From an uncultured Lachnospiraceae bacterium (GTDB taxonomy: Bacteria; Bacillota; Clostridia; Lachnospirales; Lachnospiraceae): 64,000 bases of DNA. The notes beneath the pieces are model-generated. The model was not told the DNA's origin. It saw nothing but the letters and a program-made list of their open reading frames with translations, and did no database searches. The DNA lies in contig CAKQYS010000002.1 of NCBI GenBank assembly GCA_934293375.1, forward strand, positions 186,001 through 250,000, written 5' to 3'. Position 1 is the stretch's first letter. The number at the start of each line of letters is the position of its first letter. The translations under genes were made by a program, and so were the position numbers. This document shows, in pieces, positions 44,573-53,856 of the stretch.

Positions 44573-45394
44573 GTGAAACAAAAATTAAATAACAAAGGTT
44601 TTACATTTGTTGAATTAGTAGTCGCTGTTGCAATCCTGAGTATCGTAATGGTTTCCGTAGTATCATTCATGGGTACAGTAACAAGTGTGTATTCCAGAAC
44701 GCATCACGGGAACGAGGTGCAGGATCAGTCACAAGAAGTGTATGATCAGATCAGCAGTTGTATCATGCAGGCGAATAAAGTAATTCTGTATGGTGCACCG
44801 GAGAATTCATCTGGATCTTTTGATTCTACGAATAGCTATTATGTTACGAATGATCAAAAGAATGTAATCGGTGTAGATGCATCCGGTAACTTGGTTAATT
44901 CCAATAAAAAGACAATGGGATTGGTAATTCCCCGGGTTGATACGAGTGGATCAGCGGCGGGAACAACCGGGGTGCAGGTCAGAGCATTTCAGAGTCTCGA
45001 GAGATATGATGATGCTACATCGTCATATGTGTATAAAAGGGTAAAGGTCAAGGCGTTATATTTTGAATACCAGTCAAAGATTGGAGCGGATTATGTAACA
45101 TGTGCTGCTACCTTTGTCATTGGAGACGATGGAAATCTATATCTGAACAGACATTATAGCACAGATACGAATTACGCTACTTATTCTGCAGGGTCTGGAG
45201 AGTATGCAAGACTGGATCTGGGTCAGAGTGATGACAGTATCCTCTGTAAGACAGTGAAGGAAGATGGTTTCCAGATCGTAATAGATGCGAATGGTAACAG
45301 CATCGGACTTGCGATGGATTTTGATAACAAGAGTATGATTTATGATACACTCGGAATGGTTAAGATCCGTAATAACGCAGTCTTAATGAAGTGA
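44573..45394 (+). CDS. Minor prepilin, PilW/GspJ-like
   Basis: Prepilin of 273 residues starting at GTG 44573 after AAGGAG. The leader ends NNKG and the mature protein begins FTFVELVVAVAILSIVMVSV with Glu5. The helix continues as VYSRTHHGNEVQDQSQEVYD, the typical PilW/GspJ pattern, before a beta-rich domain. Last of the four minor prepilin genes; the giant secreted protein follows 23 bases later, which suggests they act together at the pilus tip. Confidence 0.85.
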   Translation: MKQKLNNKGFTFVELVVAVAILSIVMVSVVSFMGTVTSVYSRTHHGNEVQDQSQEVYDQISSCIMQANKVILYGAPENSSGSFDSTNSYYVTNDQKNVIGVDASGNLVNSNKKTMGLVIPRVDTSGSAAGTTGVQVRAFQSLERYDDATSSYVYKRVKVKALYFEYQSKIGADYVTCAATFVIGDDGNLYLNRHYSTDTNYATYSAGSGEYARLDLGQSDDSILCKTVKEDGFQIVIDANGNSIGLAMDFDNKSMIYDTLGMVKIRNNAVLMK

Positions 45395-45417
45395 GTATGA
45401 GAGAAAGGAGAAGAAAA

Positions 45418-48400
45418 ATGTCAAAGTTTAAGAAGTTAATGATTTTAACATTCACAATGATATTTGCCGTTGCTGTATCAGCTACCATTGTCTCATTCTC
45501 ATTTGCCGGAAAGGGTGAAGATGGCAGTAAGCTGAGCATGGCTGATAATGCAGATGCCGGTTCGGCGGCAGGCAGTGGTCTGGCAGATGATACATCGAAT
45601 ATCGACCATATCATTGAGAAGGCCAATGATGAAAATCTCACATTGGAAGAGAGGCAGTTCCATATTTTACAGATCGTATCAGATGGCAATACCAATACGA
45701 GCTTGAAGTCTTATGTTGATTCAGATGGTTTCAGACAGCATGTCATCAATGCGAACAAGAGTATTAAGGCAGAAATGCCTAAGACGATCGGTGCTGATGC
45801 ATCCATTGTAATTGATGTTATGACAGTGGCAGATCTTCAGACACTGGTTGCAGCTTCAACAGATTACAGTCGGATCACAATTGCGGATCTGGTTTATATT
45901 TCAAATAATCCTGTATCAGGAAAGTCATTTGCATCGGGAAATGATATTCCTGAGGATATTTATAATGTGCTGCATACATATGCGATTGGTGATGATAAAC
46001 CATTGATCATTGATTACGCAGGTGCGGCTGCCGATTCTCCGACATCTATGAGAACCTTGGTAACGAATGTACTTGCAGGCAATTATATTAAGTTCAGATC
46101 ATTTGAATGGACAACAGGTGTAACGATGCAGAAGTTCTTGGATCGTTCAGAATCTGTATATATTCCGATTGATCTTTCAGATGAGAAGTATAAGGATGGT
46201 TATGTTTCCAAGATTGCTGTTGTGTACGATTCTGCAGCACCATCCACAACAATGTATGATGCAATTACCGGTGATAAGAAGACATTCATCGATAACGCAT
46301 ATTACAAGAAGGGCTATAAGCCGGCGGATATTTCTGTAGAGAAGATTGAATATACGGATGCTGCAAAGATGACAGCAGAGTACTTAAATGGATTTGATGC
46401 AATTTATCTTGAAAATGGTACTTATGCCAATATGTCATCAGGTACAAGTGATGCATTCAACATTCTTTCAAAGTTATCTTATGCAAAGAAGCATATTATT
46501 TTCTCAGGGGCGTTGAAGGCAAGCAATACTTCATCTTCTGTAGGTACCGGTACAAATAATGAGACAAACTTCAGTGAGTTGTTGTATTTAGTTGGTACAT
46601 CCGAGGGTATTGCAAGGTATCAGAATATTATGCTGTCAAACTTCACAATGTTTGATACAATGACAGCTGATCCGGCAGGCACACAGGAAGCTGCGAATGA
46701 AGTAGCAAAGCTGTTAAAGTCCAGTACATACCGTGAGTATGGTAATAATTCAGCTTCCGGTAAGAAGTTTAATGTATTAGAGATTCAGCCGTGTTATCCG
46801 ATTGATACAGAGCTGGCAAAGAAGCAGAATAACTATTATACACAGCCGGATAATGTATATAAGAAGTCGAAGGAAATGACACCGGATGGCAAGGAGTATT
46901 ATGCATTTGAATTGACGATTGAGAAGGTTATGGCATTGACCGGATTAGAGGAAAGTCAGATCAATCTGGTTCAGGTTTCTACAGAAGAACTTCAGGGTAT
47001 GAAGACAGCCATCAACGGCAATTATGATCTGATCTATATTGGTGGTAATACTTCAGCTATGACACCGGCAGATGTCTATCGTTTCAATGGCAGCCGGAAG
47101 GTCGGTGAGTTCTCATATAAGGTTTCAGAAGTAAAAGACAAGAACTTATTTCTGCCAAACATTCGTGTAGAAGAATATGCAGTTTATGATTCTACATGGA
47201 GCAGCAGAGTTGGTGAAGAGGTTACATGGAAAGACGGAAAGACCTATAAGATTGCGAAGCTGACAAGCAATGTCAATATGAAGGGTTATTATGATGGATC
47301 TAACTATGTGTCAAACAGCACATGGAAGGTTGGAGAGACTGTAAATGGTCATACGGTTGTCCATGATGTATGGGCAGATAATAATACTTTCACATACGGA
47401 TTTAAGGTTGCCGGACATAATCAATATGATCCAAGCTGGAAAGAAGGAGATAAGGTTGTCGGTGATGATGGGGAAACGCATACGGTAAGTAAAAGCTGGA
47501 TCCAGTATACAGGAACCCTGACAACAAATGGTGGTTATCCATATTATATTATGTACTCTCATACTGGCAATCCGGTAAGATTGACAGACGGTTCCTACGG
47601 CAGATCATATGGTGATTATGCTGTAATGGGTGGTAATGATATCTCCTATGACAATATGACAGGTCTGATGGATTATGTGGATGCAGGTATGCCATTGATC
47701 GTCAGTGATGATGTAACAGATGCATATAAGGCATTGGCAGCAAAGGCTTCTAATGTATATGCAAATGAGAATCTTGACCCGGACTCTAATATGTATAAAT
47801 TCTTGGTTTATGCTTTAGAGCAGAAGAATGTAACGAATTACACAGGTGCATCTGAGGTAACATCAGATAATGCGACAACGGAGGCAACAACAACTTCCGA
47901 TAATGCATCCAAAGCAGCAGATGATGCAGCAAGTACAACACCTGTCTACACTGTAAATACCAAGTCGAATGTGTTAGCTGACTTTGATAAGGATGATGTG
48001 ATCGCAGTATCAAATCTTTCCAAGAAGTATGGTGATACACTGACATCATATGCAGTAGTATTTAATGATGGCAAGATGATTCCGGATATGGTAAAGGATA
48101 AGTCTGGTAAATGGGTTGACTATGAGGCTGCTACTCCTGTGGGAGATGTTGCTACAGCATCCGCTTCATTGGTACAGACTCTGTTAAAGAAAACAAACAG
48201 CAGACCAACCATGAAGCTGTCTAAGATACCAAATGTATATGTTGCAAATTCTCCGTCGTCATATGTGACGGGAAGAGAGTTATCATTTACTTATGAGTTA
48301 GATGCAAATGGTAATGATAAGATTGATTCCTTCCAGGTGATCCTGTACATTGATGATAATTCGAATGGATTATTTACGGATGCAGGTGAGGCTGTGAAGA

Positions 48401-51225
48401 AGTCCACGGTAAAGGTAAGTGGCGGAAAGGCAACCGGTACGCTCAGCTATACGGTATCCGCAGATTTCTACGGTCCGATCAATTGGAAGATCGAGGCAAC
48501 AGCAATCGAGAAGCAGGGTACGAAGCAGGTATATGGTGCAGCAATCAATTATTCCGCTGTATCTAAGATTGCAAGAACAACACAGGATAAGCAGCTGGTA
48601 AACATTTTACAGATTATGCCGACAGTTAGTTCGGCAGGATCCAACCAGAGTGAGGCTACCTTGTATTTCTGTCCGGAGTGTCAGCTTGCAAATACAGATG
48701 CGAACTACAATCCAACATTGGATTCAACAGTAACAGCGAAGGATGGATTTGAGAATTATACACAGGGTATATACCAGAATTACCATTCATGGGCAACACC
48801 TGGTCCTCAGAACAGCTTCTTGTTAAGCAGCAAAGTTCCATCTAAGGTGGTAGATTACGCAGCAGTTGATGAAACAACATTGAACAGTATGCATTTTGGT
48901 ATCGGTCTGCATCAGCATGAATTTGGTATCTGGAAGTATGATAGTTCAATCCAGTATGATGATTGGGATTCCAATCTTGCAGATACCCTGACAGGTGAGG
49001 ATGGCGATTTTGAGTTCAATATCAATATCTTTGACCAGACGAGTATGACGACATACCAGCAGCGTTACTCTAATAATGAGATTGCAAAGCTGCAGAAGGC
49101 ATATGAAGCAGTTAAGAATGATGCAACTAAGACGGAAACTGAAATTAAGGAAGCAAAGAAGAAGCTGACAGATGCACAGGCTGTTCTTCGTGAGAGTGCT
49201 GCACATCTGAAAGAGTCTTATGAGAATTATAAGACATTAGCAAATGAAGCAGAGACGGATCTGAGAAATGTATTAACGCATTTTGCATCACAGTATGTGA
49301 AAGATGCGAGTGGTAATTATACAGTTGCGAATTCTGCATTGAGAAAGAAATACGGATTTGAAGATGGTAATGTTAAGGATCCTACAGTATTCCAGACAGC
49401 ATTGGATTCTTCAAAGTACTGGGATATCTATTCAAACAATAGAACAAATTGGAGAGATCATGATTACCAGGGAGAAGATCCTAGTGGTTCATGTACCAGA
49501 AAGGGTCTGATCAAGAGTGCTGCAGATGATAAGCTCTATGTCTTCACAGAAGGCGGTAAGACATATCGTCTGGGTAAGGAATATCAGCTTCTGCATATCT
49601 ATAAGAAGAAGGCTGATGGATCCAACGGTGATGAGGTTCTGTTATCTGCGTATACAGGATCTAAGGGTGATGATGGTTATCCGGATGTTCTGGATTATAC
49701 GAATTACAATTATGAGTATGCAACAGACCAGAGTCAGGTACGTATGACATATTCATTCAATAAGTACTATTATCAGAATTGGGCAGATGCCAATAGCCGG
49801 GCACTGATCATAAAAGAGAAGTATGAGGATAAGATGCGTGCTTCTTATGGTAAGGATTGGATGGAGTACTATGGTATGATTTTACTTGGTGCTGCTGAGA
49901 ATTTTGGTAATCAGGATCTGTCACAGGATGTATGTGACGCATTAAAGGTATATGAAAAGGATGGAGGCAATATGCTTCTGTTCCATGATACGATGACAAA
50001 GACAGATAATGCAGGTGCTTATAAGCTGACCAATACATTGGCAGAGACATTTGGTCTGGATCGTTTTCATTTGCAAGTGGATTCGGAAGATTCCAATAAG
50101 TATGCATTGAAGTCAGGATATGATCAGAATCGCTACTTTACAACAGTACTGAACAATCTGAATCCGGATAAGTTCTTAAGATCTACGACTTATGATGGAA
50201 ACGGAAGTTCGGGTGAGACAGTGAAGAGAACACTGGTTGGTGTAAGTACAGCGTATGTTGGATACTATGCAGGTACTATGAATGGATCACAGGTAGATCT
50301 GCCATACAGATATGCAAGCTTTAGTTACCAGATTGGTGCATTCTGGGCAAGAGATATCAAGACATATCAGACAAACTTAAAGTCTGGTAATTATGGTACG
50401 AACAGAGCTTCACAGCTTAATAATGGTATCATTACTTCATATCCGTTTGGAATCAGTAAGGAGTTGAATATTTCTTCTACACATAACCAGTATCTTGCAT
50501 TGGATGTAGAGGATAAGGAAGTGATTACATGGTATACGCTTTCAGGTGCAAATAATGTACATGATGGTTCCTCTCTGTATTCAGCAGATCCGGGGGATGC
50601 AGCAGATAACTACTTCATCTACTCAAAGGGTAATGTAAACTATTGTGGTGCCGGACATTCTAAGGTAACCGGACCATTAACAGATAATAACGATGAGAGA
50701 ATGCTGTTCATTAATATTATCTGTAACTCTGCAAGAAAGAGTGCAATTGAGCCGTCCATCGAGATCTATGATCCGGATACAAAGGTAGCGGTTCCGAATG
50801 CGAAGAATAAGTACATTAAGCAGAATGCGGATGGTGAGCCTTACATTGAGGTGAACAATGAATCAGCAGATGTGAAGTTCGGATTCAAGGCATTGCTTAA
50901 TAGTGGTACAGAAGAAACACTGAAGTCTGTAAAGGTCTACTTCCAGTATGAAGGAGAAGATGGTAAGCAGGTAACAGAGGTTGTAGCACAGAATCTTGTA
51001 GATCAGAATAATGCAAAGGTCAAGAGCGATATTGATTATTACTTCAATACAGCTGATAAGACGGCAAAGAAGGTTGGTAATAATATCCAGTTGAAGCCGG
51101 AGTATTTCCAGGGTTATGATGATTATACCTACATTTATATTGAGGTAGAAAGTGAGAATTCCGAAAAACCGGTTGTAGAGAAGATCAGGGTCGATCTTGT
51201 AAGAGATCTCTTTGATCTGACCTAG
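45418..51225 (+). CDS. Giant secreted protein, candidate pilus tip adhesin
   Basis: Protein of 1935 residues with an N-terminal signal sequence or anchor (about 5-30), no prepilin leader and no sortase motif or C-terminal membrane helix. Three segments start with a similar strand (HILQIVSDG at 82, FNVLEIQP at 451, VNILQIMP at 1061) and contain strand-turn motifs such as LVYIS, LIYIGGNTS, GMPLIVSDDV and GNMLLFHDTM, as in flavodoxin or GATase-like folds. Between them lie three Trp-Gly repeats (589-690), a beta-sandwich with Asp/Asn-rich loops (962-991) and a coiled coil (1222-1285); a beta domain ends the protein. It may belong with DUF5057 proteins of Clostridia (from memory). Its place ends the pilus operon, so a PilY1-like tip role is inferred. 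Confidence 0.7.
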   Translation: MSKFKKLMILTFTMIFAVAVSATIVSFSFAGKGEDGSKLSMADNADAGSAAGSGLADDTSNIDHIIEKANDENLTLEERQFHILQIVSDGNTNTSLKSYVDSDGFRQHVINANKSIKAEMPKTIGADASIVIDVMTVADLQTLVAASTDYSRITIADLVYISNNPVSGKSFASGNDIPEDIYNVLHTYAIGDDKPLIIDYAGAAADSPTSMRTLVTNVLAGNYIKFRSFEWTTGVTMQKFLDRSESVYIPIDLSDEKYKDGYVSKIAVVYDSAAPSTTMYDAITGDKKTFIDNAYYKKGYKPADISVEKIEYTDAAKMTAEYLNGFDAIYLENGTYANMSSGTSDAFNILSKLSYAKKHIIFSGALKASNTSSSVGTGTNNETNFSELLYLVGTSEGIARYQNIMLSNFTMFDTMTADPAGTQEAANEVAKLLKSSTYREYGNNSASGKKFNVLEIQPCYPIDTELAKKQNNYYTQPDNVYKKSKEMTPDGKEYYAFELTIEKVMALTGLEESQINLVQVSTEELQGMKTAINGNYDLIYIGGNTSAMTPADVYRFNGSRKVGEFSYKVSEVKDKNLFLPNIRVEEYAVYDSTWSSRVGEEVTWKDGKTYKIAKLTSNVNMKGYYDGSNYVSNSTWKVGETVNGHTVVHDVWADNNTFTYGFKVAGHNQYDPSWKEGDKVVGDDGETHTVSKSWIQYTGTLTTNGGYPYYIMYSHTGNPVRLTDGSYGRSYGDYAVMGGNDISYDNMTGLMDYVDAGMPLIVSDDVTDAYKALAAKASNVYANENLDPDSNMYKFLVYALEQKNVTNYTGASEVTSDNATTEATTTSDNASKAADDAASTTPVYTVNTKSNVLADFDKDDVIAVSNLSKKYGDTLTSYAVVFNDGKMIPDMVKDKSGKWVDYEAATPVGDVATASASLVQTLLKKTNSRPTMKLSKIPNVYVANSPSSYVTGRELSFTYELDANGNDKIDSFQVILYIDDNSNGLFTDAGEAVKKSTVKVSGGKATGTLSYTVSADFYGPINWKIEATAIEKQGTKQVYGAAINYSAVSKIARTTQDKQLVNILQIMPTVSSAGSNQSEATLYFCPECQLANTDANYNPTLDSTVTAKDGFENYTQGIYQNYHSWATPGPQNSFLLSSKVPSKVVDYAAVDETTLNSMHFGIGLHQHEFGIWKYDSSIQYDDWDSNLADTLTGEDGDFEFNINIFDQTSMTTYQQRYSNNEIAKLQKAYEAVKNDATKTETEIKEAKKKLTDAQAVLRESAAHLKESYENYKTLANEAETDLRNVLTHFASQYVKDASGNYTVANSALRKKYGFEDGNVKDPTVFQTALDSSKYWDIYSNNRTNWRDHDYQGEDPSGSCTRKGLIKSAADDKLYVFTEGGKTYRLGKEYQLLHIYKKKADGSNGDEVLLSAYTGSKGDDGYPDVLDYTNYNYEYATDQSQVRMTYSFNKYYYQNWADANSRALIIKEKYEDKMRASYGKDWMEYYGMILLGAAENFGNQDLSQDVCDALKVYEKDGGNMLLFHDTMTKTDNAGAYKLTNTLAETFGLDRFHLQVDSEDSNKYALKSGYDQNRYFTTVLNNLNPDKFLRSTTYDGNGSSGETVKRTLVGVSTAYVGYYAGTMNGSQVDLPYRYASFSYQIGAFWARDIKTYQTNLKSGNYGTNRASQLNNGIITSYPFGISKELNISSTHNQYLALDVEDKEVITWYTLSGANNVHDGSSLYSADPGDAADNYFIYSKGNVNYCGAGHSKVTGPLTDNNDERMLFINIICNSARKSAIEPSIEIYDPDTKVAVPNAKNKYIKQNADGEPYIEVNNESADVKFGFKALLNSGTEETLKSVKVYFQYEGEDGKQVTEVVAQNLVDQNNAKVKSDIDYYFNTADKTAKKVGNNIQLKPEYFQGYDDYTYIYIEVESENSEKPVVEKIRVDLVRDLFDLT

Positions 51226-51246
51226 ATCTGATTTCAATTACTATCA

Positions 51247-51277
51247 GGGGATAGCCGAAAGGCTATCCCCCTTTTTT
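51247..51277 (+). terminator. Terminator of the pilus operon
   Basis: Perfect 10-base stem (51247-51256 with 51261-51270), GAAA tetraloop, then CTTTTTT. Strong rho-independent terminator 21 bases after the giant gene. Confidence 0.95.
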
Positions 51278-51301
51278 GTGTTCCGGAATATTGTTTTGTT
51301 A

Positions 51302-51330
51302 GTGACCGTTTTCGTGATCTATGTTATAAT
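51302..51330 (+). promoter_or_regulatory. Promoter for yqeG
   Basis: TATAAT at 51325-51330 with GTGACC at 51302-51307 (17-base spacer) as a weak -35; 36 bases before the yqeG start. Confidence 0.5.
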
Positions 51331-51366
51331 GGGCATTACAATTGTTCTGCGATAGGAGAGAGGTTT

Positions 51367-51876
51367 ATGTTATTTGAAGCATTTTTTCCATGTGAAGAAT
51401 ATAATAGGGTACAGGATGTGGAATTTGCACGGTTATATCATGAAGGGTATAGAGGTATCCTATTTGATATTGATAATACATTGGTGCCGCATAATGCAGG
51501 TCCGACAGATGAGATCGTGGCTTTTTTGAAAAATCTTATGCATATGGGATATCATATTTGTCTTTTATCCAATAATCAGGAGCCCCGTGTGGCTTCTTTT
51601 AATGCACCGATCGGTGCAGATTATATATATAAGGCAGGGAAACCCGGTATCAAAGGCTATCAGGCGGCGGCCAGGAAGATGGGGACATCTTTGGACAAAA
51701 CACTATTTGTGGGTGATCAGTTGTTTACAGACATTTGGGGTGCGAACAGGGCAGGTATCCATAGTATTCTGGTACATCCGATCCACCCAAAAGAAGAGAT
51801 TCAGATCGTATTGAAACGCAGACTGGAGAAGCCGGTTCTGTGGTTCTATCATAGAAAACAACGGCGGAATATATAG
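51367..51876 (+). CDS. YqeG family HAD-IIIA phosphatase
   Basis: HAD-superfamily hydrolase of 169 residues. Motif I is FDIDNTLVPH (nucleophile Asp and general acid Asp), motif II is LLSNN, motif III includes KPGIKGY and motif IV FVGDQLFTDIWGAN. The YqeG family is widespread in Firmicutes; its members are often called phosphatidylglycerophosphatase-like by relation to yeast Gep4, but the substrate here is not known. In Bacillus it also lies near aroE. Confidence 0.92.
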   Translation: MLFEAFFPCEEYNRVQDVEFARLYHEGYRGILFDIDNTLVPHNAGPTDEIVAFLKNLMHMGYHICLLSNNQEPRVASFNAPIGADYIYKAGKPGIKGYQAAARKMGTSLDKTLFVGDQLFTDIWGANRAGIHSILVHPIHPKEEIQIVLKRRLEKPVLWFYHRKQRRNI

Positions 51877-51918
51877 ATCTGTGTCTGTACAGGCAGGGAT
51901 AAAAGAGGAGGAATCAGA

Positions 51919-53295
51919 ATGCAGATAGACGGAAAGACAAAACTAATTGGATTGATCGGGTGTCCGGTCGAACACACCTTGTCTCCGATCATTCATAACA
52001 CATTAAACGAGGCATGTAAGGAGAATATGGTGTATACACCATTTCATGTTGAGCCTGACGCAGTGTCAGATGCAGTGAAAGGTGCGTACGCTCTGGGCAT
52101 TCTGGGACTGAATGTTACGGTGCCGCATAAGCAGGCGGTTATGGATTCTTTAGTGGATATGGATGCTGCAGCAAAGGCAATTGGAGCAGTGAATACATTA
52201 GTCCGTGTGGAGGGTGGATATAAGGGATACAACACTGATATGGAGGGATTGCGACGGGAAGTCCTTTCGGAAAATGTGTCTTTAAAGGGATGTTCAGTGG
52301 TTGTGTTAGGTGCCGGTGGTGCATCAAAGGCAGTTGTCTATATGTGTCTGTTGGAAGGTGCTAAGAAAGTATATTTGTTGAACCGTACTGTAGAAAAAGC
52401 ACAAAGAATCGCCGATGATATGAATCCATTGTTCGATGGAGAAGTGATCGCAATGCCGTTATCCTCATATGGACAGATCCCGGATCAGGAATTGTATGCT
52501 TTTCAGGCTACTTCGATCGGTCTGCATCCACATGAGTCGGATGTCGTGATAGAAGATATGTCTTTCTATCAGAAGGTGAAAGTTGGTTTTGATCTGATCT
52601 ATAATCCTGCCAGAACCAGATTTATGCAGTTCGTAGAGCAGGCCGGTGGAACTGCATATAATGGGTTGAAGATGTTATTATATCAGGGTGTGATTGCATA
52701 TTCTTATTGGACCGGTATTCCAATGGATCGGTTAGAGCCGTTATGTGATAAGATTTATGGCAGATTATATAAGAATATACATCATCATCGTAATATTGTT
52801 TTGATCGGATTTATGGGATCCGGCAAATCGACGGTTGGAAAGGCTTTGGCACAGGAGATGGGGGCTGAATTTGTTGATACGGATGCCTGGATCGAGGAAC
52901 AGGCAGGGATGACGATTTCAGAGATATTTGCGCAATATGGCGAGATGTATTTCCGTGAGTTTGAGACAAAAGTGATACATCAGCTTTTGGATACAGACGG
53001 AAAACAGGTAGTTGCTACCGGAGGCGGCATGCCGCTTCGAAAGGAAAATGCAGCATTATTACAAATGTTGGGGGATGTGGTTTACCTTGACATATCGGCA
53101 AGCGAGGTGTATCATAGACTTCAAGGTGACACAACGAGACCTTTGTTGACGGGTGATAATCCAAAACAAAAGATTCAGGAATTACAAAATATCAGAAGAC
53201 CGGTTTATCAACAGGTGGCAGAGGTCGTGGTGTCTGTTGATGGAAGAACGGTCGAGAGTATTGAAGAGGAGATATTGCACTATATAGAAGCATAG
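51919..53295 (+). CDS. Shikimate dehydrogenase-shikimate kinase fusion (AroE-AroK)
   Basis: Bifunctional protein of 458 residues. Residues about 1-280 are shikimate dehydrogenase: shikimate-binding LSPIIHN, catalytic Lys in VTVPHKQAVMD, Asp in NTDMEG, and NADP-binding VLGAGGASKAV. From about 290 comes shikimate kinase with Walker A GFMGSGKSTVGK, DTDAWIEE, FREFE and GGGMPL. One protein thus carries 3-dehydroshikimate to shikimate-3-phosphate, two consecutive steps. No stop or frameshift separates the domains. It has a good GAGGAGG site. aroQ, the preceding enzyme step, lies two genes downstream. Confidence 0.95.
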   Translation: MQIDGKTKLIGLIGCPVEHTLSPIIHNTLNEACKENMVYTPFHVEPDAVSDAVKGAYALGILGLNVTVPHKQAVMDSLVDMDAAAKAIGAVNTLVRVEGGYKGYNTDMEGLRREVLSENVSLKGCSVVVLGAGGASKAVVYMCLLEGAKKVYLLNRTVEKAQRIADDMNPLFDGEVIAMPLSSYGQIPDQELYAFQATSIGLHPHESDVVIEDMSFYQKVKVGFDLIYNPARTRFMQFVEQAGGTAYNGLKMLLYQGVIAYSYWTGIPMDRLEPLCDKIYGRLYKNIHHHRNIVLIGFMGSGKSTVGKALAQEMGAEFVDTDAWIEEQAGMTISEIFAQYGEMYFREFETKVIHQLLDTDGKQVVATGGGMPLRKENAALLQMLGDVVYLDISASEVYHRLQGDTTRPLLTGDNPKQKIQELQNIRRPVYQQVAEVVVSVDGRTVESIEEEILHYIEA

Positions 53296-53329
53296 TGGAT
53301 GTCAAAGGGTGTGAAAGGAGAAAAGAAAA

Positions 53330-53818
53330 ATGAAGCAGGATGATCATGGATTTTCAATGGTTGAGCTGATTATTGTGATTGCGATCATGGCGATTTTGGC
53401 GGGTGCATTGGCACCGGTATTGATTCGTTATGTCAATCAGTCAAGAAAGACTGCAGATGTAAGTTCCGGAGACAGTTTGGGGCAGGCCGCTCAGATTGCT
53501 TTGACCGATGCAAGAATTGCGGATTATGTTTTACAGCAGCAAGTGCCTTTTTCGGTTGATATTACGGATCTGACGGCGAATGATCTGTTCGTCAAGAAGC
53601 TGGCAGAGATTATGAATAATGTACCGACTGTCAAGTATACAAGAACCGGTGGTACGAATTTTCAGGTTACGATCTATCATCTGGATGATACGGATACGAG
53701 CTATGGTGTAGAGGTTACGGTGAAGGGGGCGACAGTGACATCGACAACAGGTGCCGCCAGTACACCAAAGGGACAGGGTGCAATGGTCTATCCGGAAGTA
53801 GATGATTCCTTCAAGTAG
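53330..53818 (+). CDS. Second type IV pilin precursor, in the aro block
   Basis: Prepilin of 162 residues. The leader MKQDDHG is cut before FSMVELIIVIAIMAILAGAL, the same 20 residues as in the major pilin at 36113, followed by a near-identical stretch (APVLIRYVNQSRKTADVSS). The C-termini also match in type (AMVYPEVDDSF versus ELYPNVDADY), while the middle differs. It is a paralogue of the major pilin separated from the pilus operon by yqeG and aroE-aroK, with its own GGAG site. It may be an alternative or minor subunit. Confidence 0.92.
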   Translation: MKQDDHGFSMVELIIVIAIMAILAGALAPVLIRYVNQSRKTADVSSGDSLGQAAQIALTDARIADYVLQQQVPFSVDITDLTANDLFVKKLAEIMNNVPTVKYTRTGGTNFQVTIYHLDDTDTSYGVEVTVKGATVTSTTGAASTPKGQGAMVYPEVDDSFK

Positions 53819-53856
53819 GAATGGCATGCAAGACAATACAGAAAGAGAGAATGATT

